Shown: piece after piece, positions 13,527 through 19,430 of the stretch
Position numbering within the stretch: position 1 is the stretch's first letter
Layout: every line of letters starts with the position of its first letter
Source of the DNA: a virus
Direction: 5' to 3' (one strand)
DNA: 20,768 nucleotides
Virus record (IMG/VR): IMGVR_UViG_3300031220_000021
Span: 1-20,768 of that record
The notes under the pieces: generated by a model
What the model was told of the DNA's origin: nothing
What the model saw: only the letters and a program-made list of their open reading frames with translations
Databases searched by the model: none
Position numbers and translations under genes: made by a program

Positions 13527-13723
13527 GTAATTGGACTAAGACGGATAAAGCTTTAGCGACTGAGCTGGCGTTGTATGTTGCCGCTGTGAGGTTGCGCGAC
13601 CCTAAAGTTTATTGGGTTGTGGGCGAGAAGGGTACGCCGTGGCAGCATTATTATTTAAACTCGAGCGCGTTATTTCGTAAAATGCGCCCGTCGAGGCGTC
13701 GCCGGGTGGCTGTAGGTGAGTAA
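13523..13723 (+). CDS. Small hypothetical basic protein, 66 residues
   Basis: GTG 13523 overlaps the preceding TGA (GTGA). The product begins MSNWTKTDKALATELALYVA, then contains VYWVVGEKGTPWQHYYLNSS, and ends with a strongly basic RKMRPSRRRRVAVGE. A short helix, an aromatic strand pair and an Arg-rich tail suggest nucleic acid binding, but I do not recognise a family. The 8-bp overlap with the next GTG gene and the GTGA start argue it is translated. Low annotation content beyond this. Confidence 0.6.
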   Translation: MSNWTKTDKALATELALYVAAVRLRDPKVYWVVGEKGTPWQHYYLNSSALFRKMRPSRRRRVAVGE

Positions 13724-14054
13724 CCTTACCCCGGCCGACATTATCGACACGTTATCGCGTATCGGTCGTGATATTGACGAGGCTACCGCTGATATTGCCA
13801 AGTTGGACGAGGCGGCCGTGAAGGCTAGGGCAGCGTATAAGACGGGTTACGCTCGAGCGTTTTTGACGTGCGAGGGTTCTATGGATGTACGGCGTTATAC
13901 GGCTGAGCTGGAGATGAGCGATTTAGCGTTTACGGCTGAGCTTGCGGATCAACAACACCGGGCAGCGGTTTCGCATATTCGTTCGTTGCGTGACCGTTTG
14001 GAGATTGGGCGCTCTTTGGGCCCGATGATTAGGTTGGAGTGGGGGCAAGCGTGA
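13716..14054 (+). CDS. Coiled-coil hypothetical protein
   Basis: GTG 13716 gives 112 residues. It is nearly all helix: LTPADIIDTLSRIGRDIDEA, then DIAKLDEAAVKARAAYKTGY, then AELADQQHRAAVSHIRSLRD ending RLEIGRSLGPMIRLEWGQA. Heptad-like spacing of Leu/Ile/Ala supports a coiled coil. Small coiled-coil proteins next to phage recombination genes are frequent but the function is generally undefined. It overlaps the previous gene by 8 bp and shares GTGA with the next. Confidence 0.62.
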   Translation: MSNLTPADIIDTLSRIGRDIDEATADIAKLDEAAVKARAAYKTGYARAFLTCEGSMDVRRYTAELEMSDLAFTAELADQQHRAAVSHIRSLRDRLEIGRSLGPMIRLEWGQA

Positions 14055-14224
14055 CTAAATGGCGTTGCGAAATAAAACGGTTACACGTGCTTGCAGGTTT
14101 TGGTCATAAATGGGGGGTAGAGCTCACTTGGGACACTTACGAGCCGGCTCTAACCGTCCAGGTCTTAAACTTTTGGGTTGTGCTCGAGTGGTGGCCCAAA
14201 GACACCGATATCTTTTATTACTAA
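14051..14224 (+). CDS. Small hypothetical protein, 57 residues, Trp-rich
   Basis: GTG 14051 overlaps the previous TGA (GTGA) and has a GGGGG site upstream. A GTG at 14039 in frame is less likely. The product includes TKWRCEIKRLHVLAGFGHKW, then GVELTWDTYEPALTVQVLNF, then WVVLEWWPKDTDIFYY. It reads as a small beta barrel or meander with five Trp and many aromatic residues. No family is recognised. It overlaps the resolvase ATG (TAATG), which ties it to the recombination operon. Confidence 0.58.
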   Translation: MTKWRCEIKRLHVLAGFGHKWGVELTWDTYEPALTVQVLNFWVVLEWWPKDTDIFYY

Positions 14225-14562
14225 TGTCTGGGGCAAGCTCGAGGCGCAAAGGTAACCAGGCTGAGGTCGAGGTTACTCACGCTTTGGAGCGGGCCGGGTG
14301 GACAGCTGTAACGTCGAGGGCAGCGCGTGGCGGTTACCAGTCCGGCGAAGACATTATTACTAATTTCCCGTGCTCGATTGAGGTAAAAAACCAGGCACGT
14401 TTAGACCTTGCAGGGTGGTGGGGGCAAGCTGTGGAGCAAGCTAATGATAAACCGCCGGTTGTTGTGCATAAGAGGGTGGGTAAGGGGCAGGCCGAGGACT
14501 GGTGGGTAACTATGGACTTGGCTACCCTGTTACGTCTTGTGAGACGCCCTGACGGCTTGTAG
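14224..14562 (+). CDS. Holliday-junction-resolvase-like PD-(D/E)xK nuclease
   Basis: ATG 14224 overlaps the preceding TAA and gives 112 residues. The opening SRRKGNQAEVEVTHALERAG (E14) is followed by GGYQSGEDIITNFPCSIEVKN, with D43 in GEDI and E53-V-K55 in IEVKN, matching the E...D...ExK active site of Hjc/RecU-like resolvases. The second half (LAGWWGQAVEQANDKPPVVV, then EDWWVTMDLATLLRL) is also typical of actinophage proteins annotated as resolvases. It probably cuts branched DNA made by the exonuclease/annealing pair or before packaging. The stop TAG overlaps the GTG start of the next gene. Confidence 0.75.
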   Translation: MSGASSRRKGNQAEVEVTHALERAGWTAVTSRAARGGYQSGEDIITNFPCSIEVKNQARLDLAGWWGQAVEQANDKPPVVVHKRVGKGQAEDWWVTMDLATLLRLVRRPDGL

Positions 14563-14972
14563 TGAGTATCGGTAAGAGATCTAAAAAACAGGTTGAGCGT
14601 ATCCGGCAGGTTGTGTATAACCGTGACGGTGGTGTTTGTGTTGGCCAAGGGTTTGGGTTGGCTTGCTCGGGTGGGTTGACGGTGCAACACCGGGTTAGCC
14701 GCGGGATGGGTGGTAGTGCCCAATACGATACAGAGCCCGCGTGGCTGATTACTTTGTGTTGGGCGCATAACGTGGCGGAAACGTCTAACGCGTCGCTTAG
14801 AGAGGCGTACGTGGCTCGTGGGTGGGGTGTACCGAGGTGGGTTGTGGACTCGTGGGCGATTACCGAGGTGCCGGTGAGGTATGTTGACGGTTGGTACGTG
14901 CTTGTCGAGGGTGATAGGTTACCGGTTACCGAGAGAGAGGTTCGAGAGATTATGAGGGCAATATATGGGTGA
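14562..14972 (+). CDS. HNH-type nuclease domain protein
   Basis: GTG 14562 overlaps the preceding TAG and gives 136 residues. The zinc-type cysteines C26 (GGVC) and C35 (LACSGG) precede QHRVSRGMGG with H43, and C66 and H69 (LCWAHN) follow. The CxnC..H..CxxH layout is the HNH/McrA pattern, though the DH pair of canonical sites is replaced by QH43, so activity should be checked. The second half (REAYVARGWGVPRWVVDSWA onward) is mixed. It sits between the resolvase and the replication initiator, overlapping the latter by 8 bp. It could be an endonuclease in recombination or a phage-specific nicking enzyme. Confidence 0.7.
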   Translation: MSIGKRSKKQVERIRQVVYNRDGGVCVGQGFGLACSGGLTVQHRVSRGMGGSAQYDTEPAWLITLCWAHNVAETSNASLREAYVARGWGVPRWVVDSWAITEVPVRYVDGWYVLVEGDRLPVTEREVREIMRAIYG

Positions 14973-15723
14973 GGTATCCGAGGTCGACACCGACCTAAAG
15001 TTTTCGATAATCCCCGAGTGGCTTTTAGACGCTGATATAAGCCACGTCGCCGTCCGGGTGTACGCGATTATCGCCAGGTATGCAGACAACCAGACACTTA
15101 CCGCGTGGCCGTCGAGGGCGACAATAGCCGAGCGGGCAAAGTGCACCGTAAAGTCTGTGGATCGTGCCGTAGCTGAACTAATCCAGTTGGGAGCTCTCGG
15201 CAAAGAGTTACGCAACGACCACGAGGGACAAAAGTCCAGCCTTTACACTCTCAAACGGGTTAAGAGGGGGGCGACAAAAACGACCCTGGGGGGGCGACAA
15301 AAACGACATCGGGGGGGCGACAAAAACGACACACGAACTATAACCAATGAACTAGACCCAATTAACTATATAAAAGAGTTTGATAATTTTTGGCAGTCAT
15401 ACCCGAAAAAGGCTGATAAGCGGGTGGCAGAGAAGGCTTTTATCAAAGCTCGCAAGAGAGCAACTTTAGACACGATCCTTGCCGGGGTTGTTTGTTACCG
15501 GGATGACCCTAACCGTAAACCCGAGTTTACGAAAAACCCGGCGACGTGGCTTAACGCTGACGCTTGGCAGAATGAGGCTTTGGCAGCACCGGCACCTACG
15601 AACGATTGGGGTAAACCGTTGAGGCCGCCGGCTGAGTTGCCAGACGCAAGGGCGTGGGTTAAGGCTATGCACGCGATCGGTGAGCACTGGGAATGCAGGG
15701 CGGGTGAGTTCGGTTGTCGGTAA
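14965..15723 (+). CDS. Replication initiation protein (O-like) with embedded iterons
   Basis: ATG 14965 follows GAGGG and gives 252 residues. Residues 1-95 are a winged helix: IIPEWLLDADISHVAVRVYA, then WPSRATIAERAKCTVKSVDR, then AVAELIQLGALGKELRND. The DNA-binding part is followed by a basic linker (RGATKTTLGGRQKRHRGGDK at about 101-120) encoded by three iteron repeats. The C-terminal part (FDNFWQSYPKKADKRVAEKA, then KNPATWLNADAWQNEA) is the domain found at the end of many phage replisome organisers. N-terminal DNA-binding domain, origin in the linker and replisome-contacting C-terminus repeat the organisation of lambda O. No helicase or polymerase gene is present, so host factors must be recruited. 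Confidence 0.82.
   Translation: MGEVSEVDTDLKFSIIPEWLLDADISHVAVRVYAIIARYADNQTLTAWPSRATIAERAKCTVKSVDRAVAELIQLGALGKELRNDHEGQKSSLYTLKRVKRGATKTTLGGRQKRHRGGDKNDTRTITNELDPINYIKEFDNFWQSYPKKADKRVAEKAFIKARKRATLDTILAGVVCYRDDPNRKPEFTKNPATWLNADAWQNEALAAPAPTNDWGKPLRPPAELPDARAWVKAMHAIGEHWECRAGEFGCR
15266..15330 (+). repeat. Three 19-bp direct repeats (iterons), 23-bp period
   Basis: The identical core GGGGGGCGACAAAAACGAC occurs at 15266-15284, 15289-15307 and 15312-15330, separated by 4-nt spacers CCTG and ATCG. The spacing is exactly 23 bp. Each copy itself has a CGAC-AAAAA-CGAC pair. The array is inside the initiator gene, in its linker-encoding region. Confidence 0.95.
15266..15391 (+). other. Candidate replication origin (iterons plus AT-rich unwinding stretch)
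   Basis: The three iterons are followed immediately by an AT-rich stretch; from 15361 to 15390 only 4 of 30 bases are G or C. Iterons bound by the initiator, next to an easily melted AT-rich DNA segment, is the layout of iteron origins, and the lambda origin lies inside gene O in the same way. The function is inferred from this layout and from the initiator-like host gene. Confidence 0.7.
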
Positions 15724-15881
15724 CAGAGCTGAAAGCGTTTTGGATGAAACCGGGGTATTGGCCTATGTCGGATGAGGCGATAGCTGATTTATGTAACGGT
15801 GACGCTACCGAGGATATTTTTTATTTACGTGGTAATACTTGGCTTATCCGTGTGACCGATCACCAGGGGGAAAAATGTTAG
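15714..15881 (+). CDS. Small hypothetical protein, 55 residues (TTG start)
   Basis: The frame opens after a stop at 15705. The first usable start is TTG 15714, overlapping the replication gene end by 10 bp, with GGCGGGTGAG upstream; ATG 15744 would give a 45-residue form. The product SVTELKAFWMKPGYWPMSDE continues with AIADLCNGDATEDIFYLRGN and ends VTDHQGEKC. It is helical with an aromatic middle. The TAG stop (15879-15881) overlaps the methyltransferase start by 7 bp. Length and coupling support translation, but I recognise no family. Confidence 0.5.
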   Translation: MSVTELKAFWMKPGYWPMSDEAIADLCNGDATEDIFYLRGNTWLIRVTDHQGEKC

Positions 15882-17086
15882 AGGTTGGTAACGCTCGAGT
15901 TTTTTTGGGCGATTGTCGTGAGGTTTTGAAGGCGTTGCCGGATAACAGCATCGATTCGGTGGTGACGGATCCCCCGTATGAGCTGGGGTTCATGGGGAAG
16001 AAGTGGGACTCGGCGGGGATTGCTTACGATGTGACGGTGTGGGAGGAATGTTTGCGGGTGTTGAAACCTGGCGGGCATATTTTGGCGTTCGGTGGGTCGA
16101 GGACTTTTCACCGGATGGCTGTGGCTATTGAGGATGCAGGGTTCGAGATTCGGGACAGCATTGCCTGGATGTATGGTTCGGGATTTCCAAAATCCTTGGA
16201 CGTGGAAAAAGCTATCAACAAGGCTGGCGGAGATGGGTCTGCTTTTGCTGGCGTTGGTACAGCGTTGAAGCCTGCGTTTGAGCCGATTGTGGTGGGGCGG
16301 AAACCGTTTGGGAAAGGTTCGACGGTTGCGGCGAATGTTCTTGAGCATGGTGTGGGTGGGTTGAACATTGACGCGAGCAGAATAGGGACAGAAACAATTA
16401 CTTCACATGGCGCTCAAATTGACGGCGTGGGGAAAGAAAGCGTCAAAGGTTCTGTGTTTGGGAATGGCACGCGGGACTATGTGACACCTGCTAGGCAGGG
16501 TCGTTGGCCTGCAAATGTAATCCTTGACGAGTACAGTGCGGGGCTACTCGACGAACAGAGTGGGGTTCTAACGTCTGGGGCAAAGAAGCCGTGGGTAAAT
16601 GGTTCGGTGGCGAGTAAGACGGTTGCCTCATTCTCGGCGGGGCTTGAGGGTAAAACGCGCGACTACACTGCCGATAAAAGTTCTGGTGGGGCTTCCCGCT
16701 TTTTTTATTGTGCGAAGGCTAGTAAGCGTGACCGCAACGAAGGGCTAGAAGGGTTAGAACCGCGTAACGCTTACAAGAAGGGCGGGGTTGGCGGTACTGG
16801 TGGCCACCGCAGTGTTAGCCAGGCGGAAAACGCAACCCCGAAACAGAATTTTCATCCAACGGTGAAGCCAACCACCCTAATGCGTTACCTAATCAAACTT
16901 GTTACACCTGCCGGCGGGACGGTGCTCGACCCGTTCACAGGTTCAGGGTCTACAGGTAAGGCTGCGCTACTCGACGGGTACAAGTTTGTGGGTGCAGAGT
17001 TGACGGAAGAATATCTGCCAATCATTGAGGGCAGGCTAAAGTGGGCTTTACAACAACAAAGCGAAAATGGGGGAAAACTATTTTGA
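15875..17086 (+). CDS. DNA methyltransferase, beta class (N6-A or N4-C)
   Basis: ATG 15875 follows AGGGGG with a short spacer and gives 403 residues; a start 12 codons upstream has no such site. Motif IV DPPY is at 32-35 (VVTDPPYELGFMGKKWD), and the SAM-binding DPFTGSGSTG is at 352-361. That order (IV first, I last) defines the beta class; DPPY favours N6-adenine. The roughly 260 residues in between, including RQGRWPANVILDEYSAGLLD and GASRFFYCAKASKRDRNEG, hold the target recognition region and the typical 'RFFYCAKASK.ER' phage motif. No cognate restriction gene is adjacent, so protection from host restriction is the likely role. Codon use has more GAT, AAT and TTC than most neighbours. Confidence 0.9.
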   Translation: MLEVGNARVFLGDCREVLKALPDNSIDSVVTDPPYELGFMGKKWDSAGIAYDVTVWEECLRVLKPGGHILAFGGSRTFHRMAVAIEDAGFEIRDSIAWMYGSGFPKSLDVEKAINKAGGDGSAFAGVGTALKPAFEPIVVGRKPFGKGSTVAANVLEHGVGGLNIDASRIGTETITSHGAQIDGVGKESVKGSVFGNGTRDYVTPARQGRWPANVILDEYSAGLLDEQSGVLTSGAKKPWVNGSVASKTVASFSAGLEGKTRDYTADKSSGGASRFFYCAKASKRDRNEGLEGLEPRNAYKKGGVGGTGGHRSVSQAENATPKQNFHPTVKPTTLMRYLIKLVTPAGGTVLDPFTGSGSTGKAALLDGYKFVGAELTEEYLPIIEGRLKWALQQQSENGGKLF

Positions 17087-17415
17087 GCTGGCAGGCTGAG
17101 CTACTGGGTATAAACCTGGACGAGCTCGAAAAGGAACGGTTTGGTACGTACGATAACGAGCGAGCTCACCACTTGCACGAGGTAAAGGCAGCGGTGTGGA
17201 CTAACCAACCTGTACGAAAACCGAGACCGTCTAAATGGGTTAGCGTTAACGAGGCTGCCGACCTTGTTTATTACCACCGTTCCACAATTTTACGGTGGCG
17301 CGAGTATGGTAAAATACGGCACTGTATGCAAAAAAATAAGATTATGGTCGACAAACGAGACGTTTTGCGACACGCTAGAAGATTATATACCGCTACTAAA
17401 GTTACAACGGTGTAA
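17083..17415 (+). CDS. HTH (MerR/excisionase-like) DNA-binding protein
   Basis: The preferred start is TTG 17083, sharing TTGA with the methyltransferase stop and preceded by GGGGGA with 8-nt spacing; a GTG at 17041 would overlap far into the previous gene. The 110-residue product has an N-terminal helical part (SWQAELLGINLDELEKERFG) and a C-terminal HTH_17-like region (KWVSVNEAADLVYYHRSTIL, then RWREYGKIRHCMQKNKIMVD). The pattern 'sv.EAA.l...srsTi.rW...Gki' is the MerR/excisionase type. Excisionase is unlikely without an integrase here, so a transcriptional regulator is more probable. Confidence 0.72.
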   Translation: MSWQAELLGINLDELEKERFGTYDNERAHHLHEVKAAVWTNQPVRKPRPSKWVSVNEAADLVYYHRSTILRWREYGKIRHCMQKNKIMVDKRDVLRHARRLYTATKVTTV

Positions 17416-17430
17416 TACGCTGTTTTAGGT
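17402..17430 (+). promoter_or_regulatory. Candidate promoter before the SSB-like gene
   Basis: TTACAA (17402-17407) and TTAGGT (17425-17430) lie 17 bp apart, with transcription expected near 17437 and the gene start at 17452. It overlaps the last codons of the HTH gene. The same -10 and a similar -35 with identical spacing occur at 10628-10656, which is some support for a real element. Confidence 0.35.
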
Positions 17431-17451
17431 AAACAATTTTAGGGGGTAACA

Positions 17452-17826
17452 ATGGCTAAGATTAGCCTTCACAACGTACAGGTAACCCGAGTGTTTTGGG
17501 ATGGTAAAGGGGCCGAGGTTTCTGAAAAGTACAAAGCTCGCGGTATGGACTTTACCGACCGTTACAGTTGCTTTTTTGACGAGCCCCACAACCTGCCCGA
17601 GGGTGCGCTTATTAGTGTCGAGGGTTTACTTGGGTTGAAGATTGACGAGTACACGAAAAAAGACGGCACACAAGCTCAGACGATTGCCCGGACAATCAAC
17701 AACCCGAAGGTAACCGCCAACGACTCACCCCCCTCGGACAAAACCGGGCCGGCCGCCATCCTCGAGCAATGGCCCACCGCAACTATTGGCCAGGGCAAAC
17801 CAGTAGACGAGAGTGCACCCTTCTAA
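17452..17826 (+). CDS. Single-stranded DNA-binding protein (SSB-like)
   Basis: ATG 17452 follows AGGGGGT and gives 124 residues. The strand pattern (MAKISLHNVQVTRVFWDGKG, then MDFTDRYSCFFDEPHNLPEG, then LISVEGLLGLKIDEYTKKDG) fits an OB-fold SSB with the family-like strand order. A linker follows (PKVTANDSPPSDKTGPAAIL) and the C-terminus ends in DESAPF, close to the acidic DDDIPF tip that recruits SSB-interacting host proteins. The gene directly follows a candidate promoter and precedes nuclease and repair genes. It would coat single strands during initiator-driven replication. It is shorter than typical host SSB, as phage SSBs often are. Confidence 0.75.
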   Translation: MAKISLHNVQVTRVFWDGKGAEVSEKYKARGMDFTDRYSCFFDEPHNLPEGALISVEGLLGLKIDEYTKKDGTQAQTIARTINNPKVTANDSPPSDKTGPAAILEQWPTATIGQGKPVDESAPF

Positions 17827-18577
17827 CGACGGTGACGACTTGCTAAACCTTGTCGATCGCCTAACACAACCCCACAAGTCTGGGGTAATAGTTTGGGACG
17901 ACGACGGCACCGAGCAAAAGGTTTACATTAGCCACGACCCCTTACTAAAACAGTTACGGCAACTTGTGCACTCAAGTCTTGGCTCCTCTGTCCAGGGGGC
18001 AGGGCTCGCCTCTGAGCGTAACGTTATCGACTCTGACGCGCTCGACCAATACGAGGCACTCAAACGGCAGATACGCCGGCTTTACGGTGAGGTGTCAGAC
18101 GCTAAACCGTTCCCCGAGCCCGAGAGCAACCTTAGACAGTGGTATATCGGCTTCAAGCGCCAGGTAGAGGCCCGTAAAGTCTCCGAAGACGTTGTGGCCG
18201 ACAAAACCCGCAAAATTGCCGGGATGGTGTACGCAATAGAGAACAAACTAAACCCGCCGACTATTTTAGAGATCACGGCAGCCTGTCCCCGTTGTGGCGC
18301 AACACACTCTAACGACGAGCAAGGGGTTTACCGTCGGGCTATCCTTATCGAGTCGAGGGTGGTGCAATACCGATCGTTAGATAACAGTAAAGCTCGCTGT
18401 ATTGCTTGCTTCGCTGTTTGGTTGCACGGCCGCGGTATGCGCCAGTTGCGTTACGAGATTGACCACGCCGAAGATACACAACACGCCGGCACCGAGGACG
18501 TAGAACAAATGTTCGATGATTATGGTACACTTGTAGAGCGCTCTACAAGTGTGCCCAAAAAGGGGACGAGGCTATAA
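17813..18577 (+). CDS. Zinc-ribbon phage protein of unknown function
   Basis: GTG 17813 overlaps the SSB end by 14 bp and gives 254 residues; an in-frame TTG at 17840 is a less likely alternative. The N-terminal region (LLNLVDRLTQPHKSGVIVWD) is followed by a long helical middle (DQYEALKRQIRRLYGEVSDA, then AENKL-type helices), and a zinc ribbon with C158 and C161 (CPRCGATH) and C196 and C199 (ARCIACFAVW). Proteins with this order are common and largely uncharacterised in actinophages. The 3' end carries a 32-nt near-perfect palindrome at 18524-18555. The stop overlaps the exonuclease ATG. A DNA- or RNA-binding role is inferred from the zinc ribbon only. Confidence 0.7.
   Translation: MHPSNDGDDLLNLVDRLTQPHKSGVIVWDDDGTEQKVYISHDPLLKQLRQLVHSSLGSSVQGAGLASERNVIDSDALDQYEALKRQIRRLYGEVSDAKPFPEPESNLRQWYIGFKRQVEARKVSEDVVADKTRKIAGMVYAIENKLNPPTILEITAACPRCGATHSNDEQGVYRRAILIESRVVQYRSLDNSKARCIACFAVWLHGRGMRQLRYEIDHAEDTQHAGTEDVEQMFDDYGTLVERSTSVPKKGTRL
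18524..18555 (+). repeat. 32-nt near-perfect palindrome in the zinc-ribbon gene
   Basis: GGTACACTTGTAGAGC (18524-18539) and GCTCTACAAGTGTGCC (18540-18555) are complementary at 15 of 16 positions. The central 26 nt (18527-18552) are a perfect inverted repeat with no loop. It ends 22 bp before the next ATG and is read as codons for YGTLVERSTSVP-type residues. It could be an operator or a strong RNA hairpin near the intergenic junction. Confidence 0.9.
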
Positions 18578-19314
18578 TGCGTATTCTCTTTTTTGATTTA
18601 GAAACGTCGCCATTGACGGCCCACACTTGGGGCCTCTGGCAACAAAACGTAGGACTCAGCCAGCTACTCTCGTCTACCGAGATGTTGTGTTTTGGGGCTC
18701 AATGGCACGGGGAAAATAAAACCCACTTCCACTCTGTCCACCAGGACGGCAAAGACGGAATGTTGCAAGCGCTACATAAACTAATGGACGAAGCGGACGT
18801 ACTCGTAGGTTGGAACTCTAAAGGGTTTGACCACAAGCACGTAAACCGTGAGTTTCTGGAGGCCGGGATACTTCCCCCCAGCCCTACCAAAGACTACGAT
18901 CTAATGCAGCTTGTAAAACGAAAATTCAGGTTTCCCAGTAACAAGCTTGACTATGTTGCCCAGCGCCTCGGTGTTGGGGCTAAAGTTTCTCACACGGGTT
19001 TCGATTTGTGGCTTGGCGTTATGGCCGGCAACGAGTCCTCGTGGCGGATGATGAAAAAATACCAGATACAAGACGTAAAACTTTTGGTTGAGCTGTACGA
19101 AAAGTTATTACCCTGGGGTGACGGGCAGATACCTAACCAGGCTTTGACTAACGGTAAACCCGAGTCGTGTGTTGCTTGCGGTGGCGACCACCTCACAATA
19201 CGCGGCCGACACTACAGCTCGAGCGGATCGTACCCGCGTTACCGTTGCTTCGATTGTGGCAAGTGGCAGCGCCGTAAGTCTGCTATCAACTCGACCGAAT
19301 ACCGCTCTATTTAG
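18577..19314 (+). CDS. DEDDy 3'-5' exonuclease (DnaQ/YprB-like) with zinc ribbon
   Basis: ATG 18577 overlaps the previous TAA and gives 245 residues. ExoI is D7 and E9 (FFDLET), ExoII is D85 (GWNSKGFDHKHV), and ExoIII is Y162/D166 (KYQIQDVKLL), all in order, so a DEDDy 3'-5' exonuclease fold is well supported. The C-terminus has four cysteines, C198 and C201 (CVACGGDH) and C224 and C227 (RCFDCGKW), forming a zinc ribbon after residues ending LTNGKPES. It may proofread or trim DNA or RNA ends; the metal-site residues all appear intact. It may work with the SSB-like protein and the zinc-ribbon gene upstream. Confidence 0.82.
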   Translation: MRILFFDLETSPLTAHTWGLWQQNVGLSQLLSSTEMLCFGAQWHGENKTHFHSVHQDGKDGMLQALHKLMDEADVLVGWNSKGFDHKHVNREFLEAGILPPSPTKDYDLMQLVKRKFRFPSNKLDYVAQRLGVGAKVSHTGFDLWLGVMAGNESSWRMMKKYQIQDVKLLVELYEKLLPWGDGQIPNQALTNGKPESCVACGGDHLTIRGRHYSSSGSYPRYRCFDCGKWQRRKSAINSTEYRSI

Positions 19315-19325
19315 AATTACCTTAG

Positions 19326-19415
19326 TGACCCCTGGCAATAGTCCACACTCTACACACACGACCGCTATTATGCGGCTGAGGCTCAAGCCATTAGGACAGA
19401 GACTAGGCCAGGTCA
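19326..19415 (+). repeat. Structured leader before the gene at 19431
   Basis: TGACCCCTGGC (19326-19336) can pair with GCCAGGTCA (19407-19415) over 9 bp with a two-base bulge. Inside, CCGC-TATTAT-GCGG (19362-19375) and GGCT/AGCC (19374-19377 with 19386-19389, sharing two bases with the previous stem) can form smaller hairpins. The long-range stem ends just 2 nt before GAAAGG, the ribosome binding site of the next gene, so folding could affect its translation. Confidence 0.4.
19342..19371 (+). promoter_or_regulatory. Weak candidate promoter
   Basis: TCCACA (19342-19347) and TATTAT (19366-19371) are separated by 18 bp in the 116-bp gap before the gene at 19431. TATTAT differs from TATAAT at one base and lies between CCGC and GCGG arms. 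The -35 match is four of six positions. Supported only by these matches and the intergenic location. Confidence 0.3.
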
Positions 19416-19430
19416 ACGAAAGGTTTTATT

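Noticed and set aside
15266-15330. The three direct repeats as a CRISPR-like array.
   Set aside because: Spacers are only 4 nt, the units are inside a coding gene and no Cas gene is present.
14562-15723. Restriction-modification pairing of the HNH gene with the methyltransferase.
   Set aside because: They are separated by the replication gene and a small ORF, and small HNH proteins next to recombination genes are common without methylase partners.
17083-17415. Excisionase function for the MerR-like HTH protein.
   Set aside because: No integrase or attachment site is visible, so a regulator is a better reading.
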